A stretch of DNA of 64,000 bases from Hydrogenophaga pseudoflava (GTDB lineage: Bacteria > Pseudomonadota > Gammaproteobacteria > Burkholderiales > Burkholderiaceae_C), in the NCBI RefSeq assembly GCF_031020795.1, contig NZ_JAVHJP010000002.1, positions 62,001-126,000 of the forward strand. The letters run 5' to 3'. Positions 19,692 to 28,769 of the stretch are shown here, in pieces (position 1 is the first letter of the stretch; the number at the start of each line of letters is the position of its first letter). The notes beneath the pieces were generated by a model. It searched no databases. It was not told where the DNA came from and saw only the letters and a program-made list of their open reading frames with translations. A program made the position numbers and the translations under genes.

Positions 19692-21077
19692 TCAGTGCTC
19701 GTCCAGTGGCTTCAACTGCTGAAGCAGCGTTGGTAGCAGCTCCGATATCGTGGGGTGGATGTGCACGGTGCGGGCCATCACGTCGCAGGGCTGGCCGGCG
19801 GCCATCTGGTCCAGAAGGCTGTGCACCACCTCGTCACCATTGAGGCCGAGGATGGCCGCGCCCAGCAGCAGCCGCGTGTCTGCATCCACCAGCACCTTCA
19901 TGAAACCCTGGGTCTCACCGGCTTCGCGCGCGCGCCCCACCTTCTGCATCGGCATCTTGCCCATCAGCACCCGCCGGCCGCTCGCGCGGGCTTCGGTCTC
20001 GGACATACCCATGCGGCCCAGCGCCGGGTCGATGAAGAGCGCGTAGCAGGGAATACGGTCCGAGATGCGGCGCGGGTCGTTGTCGAACAGGTTGGCCACC
20101 ACGATTTCGTGGTCGTTCCAGGCTGTGTGGGTGAAGGCACCTTTGCCGTTGCAGTCACCCACCGCCCACACCCCCGTTGCGCTTGTGCGGCACTGGTCGT
20201 CCACCTCGATGTAGCCCTTGGCGTCCATGTGGATACCGGCGTGTTCCAGGCCGAGCCCGTCGGTGTTGGGTCGGCGGCCCACGGCCAGCAGTACATGGCT
20301 GGCGACAATCGGCGTACTTTCTCTGGCGCATTGCGCGCCCACGGTGATGCCACCGGCGGTCGGTGCCAGCGACAGGCACTCGGCCTCCAACTCGAAGTGC
20401 ACACCCTCTGCCTGAAGAATCTCGCGGATGCCGTCCGACACGTCGACATCTTCGCGCGGCAGCAGACGCGCGGAGCGCTCCACCACCGTCACCTGGGCGC
20501 CGAAGCGACGCATCATCTGCGCGAACTCCAGGCCGATGTAGCTGCCACCCACAATGACCAGGTGCTCGGGCACGGCCCCCAGCTCCATCACCGACACGTT
20601 GTCCAGCGTGGTCACATCGTCAATGCCTTGCAGGTCTGGGCGGACCGAGCGTCCACCCACGTTGAGGAAGATGCGTGGGGCGCTCAGTTGGCGGCCGTTC
20701 ACCTCCAGGGTGGCCGGCGCCACAAAACGCGCCTCACCGGTGATCACCTCGGTGTGGGCCAGACCTCGCATCCACGCTTCCACCGCTTTTCGCGAGTGCA
20801 GCACGACGCCTTCCTTGCGCGCCTTCACCCGCGCCATGTTCACCCGGATGTCACCCGCGTCAAAGCCGTACTCGGCGCCGCGCTGCGCCTGGCGCACCGC
20901 ACGCGCGCTGGCCACCAGGGTCTTGGTGGGCACGCAGCCCACATTCACACATGTACCGCCGAAAAGGTGGCGCTCGATCACGGCGGTGCGCAGCCCTTCG
21001 CGGGCACAGCGAGCGGCCAAGGCGGGGCCGGCCTGGCCAGCGCCGACGACGATGGCATCAAAGACTTCCGTGGGCAT
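19692..21077 (-). CDS. FAD-dependent pyridine nucleotide-disulfide oxidoreductase (MerA-like)
   Basis: A 461-residue class I disulfide reductase. It has FAD-binding VVGAGQAGPALAARCAREG, redox-active disulfide GGTCVNVGCVPTK, NAD(P)-binding VIVGGSYIGLEFAQMMRRFG, a second FAD motif GVWAVGDCNG, and C-terminal HIHPTISELLP with the catalytic His. It resembles mercuric reductase but lacks an N-terminal heavy-metal domain and a C-terminal vicinal cysteine pair, so true Hg(II) reduction is doubtful. AGGAGG precedes the ATG at 21077. The substrate is unknown. Confidence 0.88.
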   Translation of the reverse strand: MPTEVFDAIVVGAGQAGPALAARCAREGLRTAVIERHLFGGTCVNVGCVPTKTLVASARAVRQAQRGAEYGFDAGDIRVNMARVKARKEGVVLHSRKAVEAWMRGLAHTEVITGEARFVAPATLEVNGRQLSAPRIFLNVGGRSVRPDLQGIDDVTTLDNVSVMELGAVPEHLVIVGGSYIGLEFAQMMRRFGAQVTVVERSARLLPREDVDVSDGIREILQAEGVHFELEAECLSLAPTAGGITVGAQCARESTPIVASHVLLAVGRRPNTDGLGLEHAGIHMDAKGYIEVDDQCRTSATGVWAVGDCNGKGAFTHTAWNDHEIVVANLFDNDPRRISDRIPCYALFIDPALGRMGMSETEARASGRRVLMGKMPMQKVGRAREAGETQGFMKVLVDADTRLLLGAAILGLNGDEVVHSLLDQMAAGQPCDVMARTVHIHPTISELLPTLLQQLKPLDEH

Positions 21078-21169
21078 GTGATGAACCTCCTGTAGTGCGC
21101 GAGCGACGCTGCCTATCATGTTCCTGGAGCCGGGGGCTGTCGACCCATCCAGGCGCACCATGACCGCCG

Positions 21170-22057
21170 TCATGCCCGCCGTCGGGTCGAGGTCTTGGCT
21201 GCGGGCTTCTTCGCGCTGGCCGGCTTGCTGCGGGTGTCGTCCCCATCGCTGCTCCCTGGCTTGCGTTTGGCCAGACTCTTCGTGAGCAAGGCGGTGAGAT
21301 CGACGACGTTGCTCGTTCCCGCCTCCGAAGGAGCCTCTTCGAGCGTCGTCACCGTGGTGGTTTCGCCGGCTTCGATCTTCTTTCTCACGAGCGCCAGGAT
21401 GGCATCGCTGAACTTGTCGGAGTAGTCGTCAGCCTTCCAGGGGCCGGTCATGTCGGCGATGAGCTGCGCGGCCATCTTCAGTTCGGCCGGCTTCAGGCCG
21501 GCGGCGGTCTTGCCTTCGGCCGGCAGCTTCAGGTCCTCCAGGGGGCGGATCTCGCCGGCCCAGCGGATGGTGTTGAGCACCAGGGCCGCCCCGGATGGAA
21601 TCAACGCCGCCAGGCGCTCCTTGGTGTGCATCACCACCCGCGCGATGCCGATCACACCGGCCTCGAACATCGCTTCTCGCAGCAGGGCGTAGACCTTCTC
21701 GCCCTTGCCCACGGGCTCCAGGTAGTAGGGCGTTTCCAGCAGCGTGAAGGGAATCTCGCTCGCTTTGACGAAGGACTCGATTTCGATGGTCTGCGTCGAC
21801 TTCGGATACGCCGCCTTGATCTGCTCTTCGCTCAGGATCACGTATTCGCCGTCGTCCTGCTTGATGCCCTTGACGATGTTTTCGGCCTGGATGTCCTTGC
21901 CGGTGCGCTTGTTCACGCGCTTGTAGCCCACCGGGTCCATCGACCGCTTGTCGAGCCAGTCGAAGTCGATGCCGACATCTTGCGAGGCCGGGTAGAGGGC
22001 CACGGGCACATGCACGAGGCCGAAGGTGATGGCGCCTTTCCAGATCACACGGGGCAT
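21170..22057 (-). CDS. ku: non-homologous end joining protein Ku
   Basis: A 295-residue bacterial Ku. It opens MPRVIWKGAITFGLVHVPVALYPA and contains the characteristic YKRVNKRTGKDI and YVILSEEQIKAAYP segments. The C-terminal tail is rich in Lys, Arg, Ser and Ala (about residues 255-295), typical for DNA binding in bacterial Ku. Ku binds double-strand break ends and recruits LigD, encoded just upstream in the same direction (63-base gap). Confidence 0.97.
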   Translation of the reverse strand: MPRVIWKGAITFGLVHVPVALYPASQDVGIDFDWLDKRSMDPVGYKRVNKRTGKDIQAENIVKGIKQDDGEYVILSEEQIKAAYPKSTQTIEIESFVKASEIPFTLLETPYYLEPVGKGEKVYALLREAMFEAGVIGIARVVMHTKERLAALIPSGAALVLNTIRWAGEIRPLEDLKLPAEGKTAAGLKPAELKMAAQLIADMTGPWKADDYSDKFSDAILALVRKKIEAGETTTVTTLEEAPSEAGTSNVVDLTALLTKSLAKRKPGSSDGDDTRSKPASAKKPAAKTSTRRRA

Positions 22058-22120
22058 GGGAACTCCTTGTTCGGCAACGGGCCGAAAGTAGGGGGGCGAA
22101 AGGGGCGGCTCATGGGCGAC

Positions 22121-24679
22121 TCACGCAACAGGCGGTGTGTAGCCCAGGGCCGACATCGCAGGGCCGAGGCCGCGTGCCGCCCGGGCGTATCCGCTCCAGG
22201 GTTCATTGCCCGTGTCCAGTCGCTCGTGCACCGTCTTCACGGACCAGTGGTCGCCCCCGCGCAACGTGGGCAGTTCACCCCAGGCCACCGGGACGGAGAT
22301 GCCCAGCCCCGGCCGCGCCCGCGCCGACCAGGCGCACACCGTGGTGGCCCCGAGCCCGTTGCGCAGGTAGTCGATGAAGATCTTGCCGACCCGGTTCTTC
22401 GGGCCGCTGCGGGCGACGAAACGTTTCGGAATCGTCTCGGCCATGTGCGCCACGACGGCCTGGGAGAACCCCTTGACGGTGGCCCAGTCGTGCAGGCGCT
22501 TGACGGGCACCACGACGTGCAGTCCCTTGCCGCCGCTGGTCTTCAGGAATGACGCCAGGCCGAGCTGGTCCAGGAACGCATGCACCAGTAGCGCCGCCTC
22601 CTGCACCTGGGGCCAGGCCACACCTTCCCCGGGATCGAGGTCGAACACCATGCGGTCCGGGTGCTCGAAAGACGCTGCGCCGGCGTTCATCGTGTGGAAC
22701 TCGATCACGTTCCATTGCGCCGCGGACAGCAGGCCTTGCCGGGTGGCCACCTCGATCATCGGCGGATGGTCGGGGTCGAGGCCGGGATCCAGCTGTCGCA
22801 TGCCGGGCAGCTTCTCGGTCTCCGCGTGCTTCTGGAAGAACAACTGGCCGTTCACGCCATCCGGCGCGCGCAGCAGCGACACCGGCCGGCCCTTCAGGTG
22901 TTTCATCATCAGCGCGCCGACGAGGCGGTGGTAACGAACCAGATCGAGTTTGGTGGTGCCCGAGCGGGCGTCGATCACCCGCTGCGGATTGGTCACATGC
23001 AGACGATTGGACAGGGCCGGCGCCTTGCGCGCAGGGACGGTGTTCGACGCCTTGGCGGGCGCCAGGCGCTTGGCTTTCTCTCGCACGACCATGCTGGCCT
23101 CCTTGTCGGTCCGCAGGCCCCGAAAAACGGCGTGCCGGATGTGGCCGGCGCGTGTCCATTCCCCGAAGCTCACCTCGGCGACCAGGGTCGGAGCGACCCA
23201 CTGCGGCCTGCCGTCGATCTTCGAGCCGGCTGCGAACGGGCTGGTGCGGCGCGCCCGCGCATCGAGCTTCTTCTTGAGGTCTTTCAGGACCTTTTCGCTG
23301 AAGCCCGTGCCGACATCGCCGGCGTACTGCAGCGCCCCCTGCGCATCGTTCACGCCCAGCAGCAGCGCGCCGAAGCCAGTGCGCGCGCCCTGCGGGGCGG
23401 TGTAGCCGCCGATCACGAATTCCTGCCGCTGGCTGCACTTGAGCTTGACCCAGTCGGCCGACCGCGAAGACCGGTAGGTGCTGCCGAGGCGTTTGGCGAT
23501 CACGCCCTCCAGGCCCAGCTTGCACGCGGAGGCGACCACACTCGTCGGGTCCGCATCAAACGCCTCGCTGAAGCGGACGCTGTCCGAGCCTGAAGCCGCA
23601 AGCAGCCCTTTCAGGAACAGACGCCTCGCCTGCAGTGGAGCGTTGCGCAGGTCGTGCCCGGCGGCGTAAGGCACATCGAACAGGTACAGGACCACATCGT
23701 TCACCCGCTGCGTGTCAAACGCCTGCTGCAGCGCGCCGAAGTCGGGGATGCCCGCATCGTCGGGCACCACGATTTCGCCGTCGTACCAGCCCGGCGGCAG
23801 CTGCAGGCCCTCGAAGGCGCTTTGCAGCGGCCGCAGCCTGTCTGTCCAGTCGTGGCCATTGCGGGTGAACAGGCGCGCGCCCGCAGCGTCGTTGCGCACC
23901 AGCACGCGGTAGCCATCGAACTTGATCTCAAAGAGCCATTCGGCCGCATCTTTCGGCGGCCCTGCCACCAGGGTGGCCAGCTGGGGAGAGAGAGTGGGCG
24001 GCAACGCCGATGGCACGGCCCCGGCGGGCAGGTGTGGGTGAGCGGCGGTTGCTTCGCGCGATGCAGCTCCCAGCGACTTCACGCTCGCCGGCAGCTCGTC
24101 GACCACGCTGTAGTCGGCGGCGCTTCGGGCGTGCGCGTCCTTCTCCTTGATCAGCAGCCAGGCGGGCTGCTTGTCGCCTCTGCCCTTCATGCGCACCAGC
24201 ACCCAGCGGCCGTGCAGCTTGTGGCCCTGCAGCTCGAACTTCAGGTTGCCGTCTTGAAGCCCTTGTCGCGGGTCCTGCAAAGGAAGCCATGTTCCGGCGT
24301 CCCACACGATGACCTTGCCAGCGCCGTACTGTCTGGCCGGGATGGTGCCTTCGAAGTCCGCGTAGGACAGCGGGTGATCCTCCACCTGCACCGCCATGCG
24401 TTTGACGGTCGGATCGAAACTGGGCCCCTTGGGCACCGCCCAGCTTTTCATCGTGCCGTCGAGTTCCAGCCGGAAGTCGTAGTGCAGGCTGCTGGCCCAA
24501 TGCTTCTGAACGACGAAACGCAACCGATCGGCTGTGGACTGACCGCCGGTTTCGGGCTCCGGCGTGAGCGCAAAGTTGCGCTTGGACCGGTACCGGTGCA
24601 GCGGATCATGTGCCGCTTCAGGCGAGGGCTTCTGTTGCCGCCGCCTGTCCTCAGCTGTCACTGTTGCGGTGATGGCCAT
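22121..24679 (-). CDS. ligD: multifunctional ATP-dependent DNA ligase LigD
   Basis: An 852-residue three-domain LigD in Pseudomonas order. First is a 3'-phosphoesterase domain (about residues 35-170, VVQKHWASSLHYDFRLELDG). An ATP-dependent ligase domain follows with catalytic Lys in EIKFDGYR. Last is a C-terminal primase-polymerase domain (TNPQRVID..., VFDLDPGEGVAWP with metal-binding acids, TSGGKGLHVVVPV). It processes and seals double-strand breaks with Ku. ATG at 24679 is preferred because AGGAG lies upstream; an in-frame extension to 24745 is Ser/Arg-rich and unlikely. Confidence 0.96.
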   Translation of the reverse strand: MAITATVTAEDRRRQQKPSPEAAHDPLHRYRSKRNFALTPEPETGGQSTADRLRFVVQKHWASSLHYDFRLELDGTMKSWAVPKGPSFDPTVKRMAVQVEDHPLSYADFEGTIPARQYGAGKVIVWDAGTWLPLQDPRQGLQDGNLKFELQGHKLHGRWVLVRMKGRGDKQPAWLLIKEKDAHARSAADYSVVDELPASVKSLGAASREATAAHPHLPAGAVPSALPPTLSPQLATLVAGPPKDAAEWLFEIKFDGYRVLVRNDAAGARLFTRNGHDWTDRLRPLQSAFEGLQLPPGWYDGEIVVPDDAGIPDFGALQQAFDTQRVNDVVLYLFDVPYAAGHDLRNAPLQARRLFLKGLLAASGSDSVRFSEAFDADPTSVVASACKLGLEGVIAKRLGSTYRSSRSADWVKLKCSQRQEFVIGGYTAPQGARTGFGALLLGVNDAQGALQYAGDVGTGFSEKVLKDLKKKLDARARRTSPFAAGSKIDGRPQWVAPTLVAEVSFGEWTRAGHIRHAVFRGLRTDKEASMVVREKAKRLAPAKASNTVPARKAPALSNRLHVTNPQRVIDARSGTTKLDLVRYHRLVGALMMKHLKGRPVSLLRAPDGVNGQLFFQKHAETEKLPGMRQLDPGLDPDHPPMIEVATRQGLLSAAQWNVIEFHTMNAGAASFEHPDRMVFDLDPGEGVAWPQVQEAALLVHAFLDQLGLASFLKTSGGKGLHVVVPVKRLHDWATVKGFSQAVVAHMAETIPKRFVARSGPKNRVGKIFIDYLRNGLGATTVCAWSARARPGLGISVPVAWGELPTLRGGDHWSVKTVHERLDTGNEPWSGYARAARGLGPAMSALGYTPPVA

Positions 24680-25037
24680 CGGAGCTCCTGTTGGCGAAGA
24701 GCCAGTCGAGCGCCGGGAACTCCGTCGCCTTGTGCTCTGCGCCATACAGACCGTAAAGACGCGGGACCAGCGGGTCTGTGCGCATTCGCACGTTCATTCC
24801 GCCGTGTGAAGCCTCAACGGGCCTGACGCCCGTGGCACAAGGTTCTTTTGCATTCGGGCCAGCACCGGTCGCGGTGCCCAACAGCCGCTTCGTCGCAGTC
24901 AGCGTGGGCACGCCTGGCAGCGCCCACAGGCGATAACGGCTTCAGGCTGCCACAAGCCATTCAATGCGCTGACCTGGCGGACAGCTTCCGTCGTGAGCGG
25001 ACATTCGACGGAAGCCCTGCAAACCGCTCTACGGCGT
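24680..25037. other. intergenic region with inverted repeat downstream of the transketolase genes
   Basis: No convincing gene is seen in these 358 bases. The right part holds a perfect 10-base inverted repeat, GCTTCCGTCG and CGACGGAAGC (24984-24993 and 25006-25015), 22 bases after the leftward transketolase stop. It may act as a terminator for that operon but lacks a T-tract. The left part should hold the ligD promoter; no strong elements are visible. Confidence 0.45.
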
Positions 25038-26042
25038 TCAACCCAGCCAGGTCTTGACGCGCTGGCTCAGCACCTCGGTGCTGATGCCGTATCGGTCGTG
25101 CAGCGTGGGCAGCGCGCCAGCGTCCAGGTAAGCGTCGGGCAGGCCCGCCAGCCGGAAGCGCGCAGGCGCCACGCCGTTCTGCAGCAGGCTGCTGGCCACG
25201 GCTTCGCCGAGGCCGCCGACCACCGAGTGGTTCTCGGCCACCACCACCAGGCGTGGTTTGCGCTGCACCTCGGCCAGGATCGTGGCTTCGTCCAGCGGCT
25301 TGATGGTCGGGCAGTGCAGCACCGCCACGCCGATGTTGTCGGCCTGCAGCGCCTTGGCCACTTCCAGCGCGCGCATGGTCATGAAGCCGCTGGAGACGAT
25401 GAGCACCTCGTCGCCGTCCACCAGGCGCTTGGCCTTGCCCAGCTCGAACGAGTAGTCGTATTCGTCCAGCACCAGCGGCACGTTGCCGCGCAGCAGGCGC
25501 ATGTAGACCGGGCCGTTGTGCGCGGCCATCTGCGGCACGGCCTGTTCGATGTCGAGCGCGTCGCAGGGGTCGATGATGGTCAGGCCGGGGATGCCGCGCA
25601 TCATGGCGATGTCTTCGGTGGCCTGGTGGCTGGGGCCGTAACCGGTGGTCAGGCCGGGCAGGGCCAGGCACATCTTCACGTTCAGGTTTTCCTCGGCGAT
25701 CACCTGGTGGATGAAGTCGTAGGCGCGGCGCGTGCCGAACACGGCGTAGGTAGTGGCGAACGGGATCAGGCCTTCCTTGGCCATGCCGCCGGCCGCGCCC
25801 ATGAGCAGCTGCTCGGCCATGCCCATCTGGTAGAAGCGCTCGGGGTAGGCCTGCGCGAACAGGTGCAGGTCGGTGTATTTGGCCAGGTCCGCGGTCATGC
25901 CCACGATCTCGGGGCGGTTCGCGGCCAGTTCCACCAGGGCCTTGCCGAAGGGAGCGGCCTTGACGCGCTGCCCCTTGCCCGCGATGGACGCGATCATGGC
26001 GGAGGTGGTCAGGCGCGGTTTCTTTTCAGCGACGGTGTTCAT
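25038..26042 (-). CDS. transketolase-like protein, C-terminal subunit
   Basis: A 334-residue protein covering the pyrimidine-binding and C-terminal domains of transketolase/DXS-type enzymes. It has the conserved Glu region in FYQMGMAEQLLMGAAGGMAKEGLIPFATTYAVFGTRRAYDFI and a GPSHQATEDIAMMRGIPGLTII loop. It pairs with the N-terminal subunit encoded 11 bases upstream. Split transketolases of this kind usually act in specialised sugar or polyol pathways rather than in the central pentose phosphate cycle. It is the last gene of the leftward TRAP/dehydrogenase block. Confidence 0.88.
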   Translation of the reverse strand: MNTVAEKKPRLTTSAMIASIAGKGQRVKAAPFGKALVELAANRPEIVGMTADLAKYTDLHLFAQAYPERFYQMGMAEQLLMGAAGGMAKEGLIPFATTYAVFGTRRAYDFIHQVIAEENLNVKMCLALPGLTTGYGPSHQATEDIAMMRGIPGLTIIDPCDALDIEQAVPQMAAHNGPVYMRLLRGNVPLVLDEYDYSFELGKAKRLVDGDEVLIVSSGFMTMRALEVAKALQADNIGVAVLHCPTIKPLDEATILAEVQRKPRLVVVAENHSVVGGLGEAVASSLLQNGVAPARFRLAGLPDAYLDAGALPTLHDRYGISTEVLSQRVKTWLG

Positions 26043-26053
26043 GCGGCGGCTCC

Positions 26054-26893
26054 TTAGGGGGCGTTCTGGTCGAGGATGGCGAGGGCCTGCTGCCACTCGG
26101 GCGGGTCGACGCGGATGAAGTGGTTCTTATCGCGCGTTTCGAGGAAGGGCACGCCCTTGCCCATCAGCGTGTTGAACAGGATCACGCGCGGCTTGGCTTC
26201 TTTGAGGTGGCGCGCGGTGTCGAAAGCGGCGAGCACGGCGGCCAGGTCGTTGCCGTCGATGCGCTGCACGTGCCAGCCGAACGCGGCCCATTTGTCGGCC
26301 AGCGGCTCGAAGCCCAGCACCTTGGAGCTGGGGCCGTCGGCCTGCTGGTTGTTGATGTCCACCAGGCAGATCAGGTTGTCGAGCTGGTGGTGCGCGGCCG
26401 ACATGGCGGCTTCCCAGGTCGAGCCCTCGTCGAGTTCACCGTCGCTCATGGAGTTGTAGACGAAGGCCGGGTTCTTCTTCTGCTTGAGGCCCAGCGCCAT
26501 GCCCACGCCGATGACAAGGCCCTGGCCCAGCGAACCGCCGGAGATTTCCATGCCCGGCGTGTAGGTGGCCATGCCGCTCATGGGCAGGCGGCTGTCGTCG
26601 CTGCCGTAGGTTTCCAGCTCTTCCTGCGGAATCACGCCGGCCTCGATCAGCGCCGCATAGTGGGCGATGGCGTAGTGGCCGTGCGAGAGCAGGAAGCGGT
26701 CGCGGCCTTCCCATTCGGGGTTCTGCGGTTGCAGGTTGAGCGCGTGGCCGTAGGCCACGGCCAGCACGTCGGCCCAGCCCAGGGCCTGGCCGATGTAGCC
26801 CTGGCCCTGAACCTCACCCATGCGGACGGCGTAGCGGCGGATGCGATGGGCGCACCGGGCCAGCGCCGGCAGTTTGTCTGCGGCGGAAGTCAT
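26054..26893 (-). CDS. transketolase-like protein, N-terminal (TPP-binding) subunit
   Basis: A 279-residue thiamine-diphosphate-binding subunit. SDGELDEGSTWEAAMSAAHHQLDNLICLVDINNQQADG is the TPP/Mg motif, and LLSHGHYAIAHYAALIEAG carries the conserved histidines. Together with the next gene it makes a complete two-carbon transferase. It is downstream of a TRAP transporter and an SDR dehydrogenase in the same orientation, suggesting that an imported polyol or sugar acid is oxidised and then cleaved or transferred here. The substrate is unresolved; split transketolases of apiose-type pathways are one known precedent. Confidence 0.88.
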   Translation of the reverse strand: MTSAADKLPALARCAHRIRRYAVRMGEVQGQGYIGQALGWADVLAVAYGHALNLQPQNPEWEGRDRFLLSHGHYAIAHYAALIEAGVIPQEELETYGSDDSRLPMSGMATYTPGMEISGGSLGQGLVIGVGMALGLKQKKNPAFVYNSMSDGELDEGSTWEAAMSAAHHQLDNLICLVDINNQQADGPSSKVLGFEPLADKWAAFGWHVQRIDGNDLAAVLAAFDTARHLKEAKPRVILFNTLMGKGVPFLETRDKNHFIRVDPPEWQQALAILDQNAP

Positions 26894-26932
26894 GGAAATC
26901 TCCTGTGTGGAAGCGGGGGGAAGAAGAAGCGG

Positions 26933-28192
26933 TCAGCGGAGGATGGACGCCGGCACGTAGGACACCAGTGCCAGGACCAGGAAGGCCACGAGGTAGAACG
27001 GGCCGAGTTCGCGCACCGTCTGGCCGACCTTGACCTTGGCCAGTGCGCTGGTGATGAACAGCGTGGTGCCCACCGGCGGGGTGTAGAGGCCGACGGCCAG
27101 GTTCACCACCATCATGATGCCCAGCTGCACCGGGTCCATGCCGATGCTCTGTGCCAGCGGCAGGAACACCGGGGTCAGCAGCAGCACGGCGGCGGGCAGG
27201 TCGATGAACATGCCGATGAACAGCATGAGCAGGTTCATGATCAGGATCACGATCCAGTCCTGGCTCACGTTCTGGGTGATCCAGTTGGCCACGCCGCTGG
27301 GCATCTGGTCGTAGGTGAGCAGCCAGCCGATGGCGGCGGACGCCATGATCACCAGCAGCACCACACCCGTGGCCAGGCCGGCAGAGACCACGGCGTCGTT
27401 CAGGCGCTTGAACGACAGGTCGCGGTAAACCACCACCGACACGACCCCGGCGTAGAGCGTTGACAGCACGGCCACCTCGGTCGGCGTGGCGATGCCAAAG
27501 CGCAGGAACAGCACGATCAGCACCGGCAGCAGCAGCGCGGGTGAGGCGTACATCAGGTGGGTGCGGAAGGCATTCCAGTCGATGGGCGTGGTGTCGCGCG
27601 GGAAGTTGCGGCGCTTGCCCACGAACCAGCACATGAACATGAAGCCGCCGCACATCAGGATGCCCGGCAGGATGCCGGCGACGAACAGCGCCGCGATGGA
27701 GGCGTTGGCCGTCAGTGCGAACAGGATCATCGGGATCGAGGGCGGGATCAGGATGTCGATGGTCGCTGCGGCGGCCAGCGTGGCGGCCGAGAAGGCCGGC
27801 GGGTAGCCCAGGCGCTTGTGCCAGGGGATCAGCAGCGAGCCGATGGCCGAGGCGTCGGCAACCGCCGAGCCCGAGACACCGCCGAACAGCGTGGACGAGA
27901 GCACGCCCACCTGCGCCGGGCCGCCGTGGAAGCGGCCGATCAGCGTGCTCAGCACGCCGACCAGCGCTGCGCCCAGGCGCCCGCCCATCATCAGCGAGCC
28001 GGTGAGCATGAAGAAGGGAATGGCGATCAGCGGGAAGCTCTGCACCTGCGCCACCATCTGCTGCACCAGCAGATCGAGCGGCACGCGGTCGGAGGTCGCT
28101 GCGGCGGCCATGGCGGCCACCAGCAGTGCGTGTGCGATGGGCACGGCCAGCACGGCCGCCCCGAGAAAGACGAACAGGATGAGGGCGCTCAT
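26933..28192 (-). CDS. dctM: TRAP transporter large permease (DctM)
   Basis: A 419-residue inner-membrane protein with about twelve hydrophobic segments. SALILFVFLGAAVLAVPIAHALL, FPLIAIPFFMLTGSLMMGG and VNLAVGLYTPPVGTTLFITSALAKV are typical of the DctM/SiaM large subunit. It forms the sodium-coupled transport channel with the DctQ subunit encoded 29 bases upstream. The start is at MSALI, following the small subunit; a longer reading frame beyond this is an artefact of high G+C. Confidence 0.94.
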   Translation of the reverse strand: MSALILFVFLGAAVLAVPIAHALLVAAMAAAATSDRVPLDLLVQQMVAQVQSFPLIAIPFFMLTGSLMMGGRLGAALVGVLSTLIGRFHGGPAQVGVLSSTLFGGVSGSAVADASAIGSLLIPWHKRLGYPPAFSAATLAAAATIDILIPPSIPMILFALTANASIAALFVAGILPGILMCGGFMFMCWFVGKRRNFPRDTTPIDWNAFRTHLMYASPALLLPVLIVLFLRFGIATPTEVAVLSTLYAGVVSVVVYRDLSFKRLNDAVVSAGLATGVVLLVIMASAAIGWLLTYDQMPSGVANWITQNVSQDWIVILIMNLLMLFIGMFIDLPAAVLLLTPVFLPLAQSIGMDPVQLGIMMVVNLAVGLYTPPVGTTLFITSALAKVKVGQTVRELGPFYLVAFLVLALVSYVPASILR

Positions 28193-28221
28193 GGCGGGTT
28201 CCTTGGCGTGGGCTGTGGGGC

Positions 28222-28737
28222 TTACCAGTGCGCTTCCGGCACGGCCGGCTCGGCGTCCGGGTCGTGCTCCACCGGTGGTGTGGTCCAGGCGTTCCAGGCC
28301 GACTTGATGGCCAGCAGGCCCAGCATCAGCAGCCCGGCCATGACGCAGCCGTAGGTGAACGAACCGGGCACTTGCAGGATGGGCGATTTCTCGTCGTGCA
28401 CGATCTCCAGCATCTGGAAGGTGGACCAGGACAGCGTGGCGTAGAGCGCCGCGACCACCAGCCAGGTGCCGATGGCGGTCCAGCGGCGCAGCGCCGCTGG
28501 CACCGCGTCCATCAGGAAGCTGGTGGTGATGTGGGCGCCGTGCGCCGCGGCCAGCACCACGCCCGACATGACCAGCCAGGGGAACAGCAGCTCGGGCACC
28601 TCGTTGGCCCACTGCAGGCTGCTGCCGGTGCCATAGCGCAGCACGGTGTTGCCCACCAGGATCACGAAGATGACGGCCGTGCTGATCCACAGCATCAGCC
28701 GGCACAGGCCGACCACGGCGCGCTCGATCAGGTTCAT
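28222..28737 (-). CDS. dctQ: TRAP transporter small permease (DctQ)
   Basis: A 171-residue membrane protein with four predicted transmembrane helices. The N-terminal LMLWISTAVIFVILVGNTVLRYGTGSSLQWANEVPELLFPWLVMSGVVLAAAHGAHI is characteristic of DctQ. It stabilises the large permease and contacts the periplasmic receptor. It sits between dctP and dctM in the standard P-Q-M order. Confidence 0.93.
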   Translation of the reverse strand: MNLIERAVVGLCRLMLWISTAVIFVILVGNTVLRYGTGSSLQWANEVPELLFPWLVMSGVVLAAAHGAHITTSFLMDAVPAALRRWTAIGTWLVVAALYATLSWSTFQMLEIVHDEKSPILQVPGSFTYGCVMAGLLMLGLLAIKSAWNAWTTPPVEHDPDAEPAVPEAHW

Positions 28738-28769
28738 GGGAAAGCTCCTTTGGGCGATCGGTGGGGTGC

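Noticed and set aside
19692..21077. Calling the disulfide reductase mercuric reductase
   Set aside because: No heavy-metal-binding N-terminal domain, no C-terminal Cys pair and no mer genes nearby.
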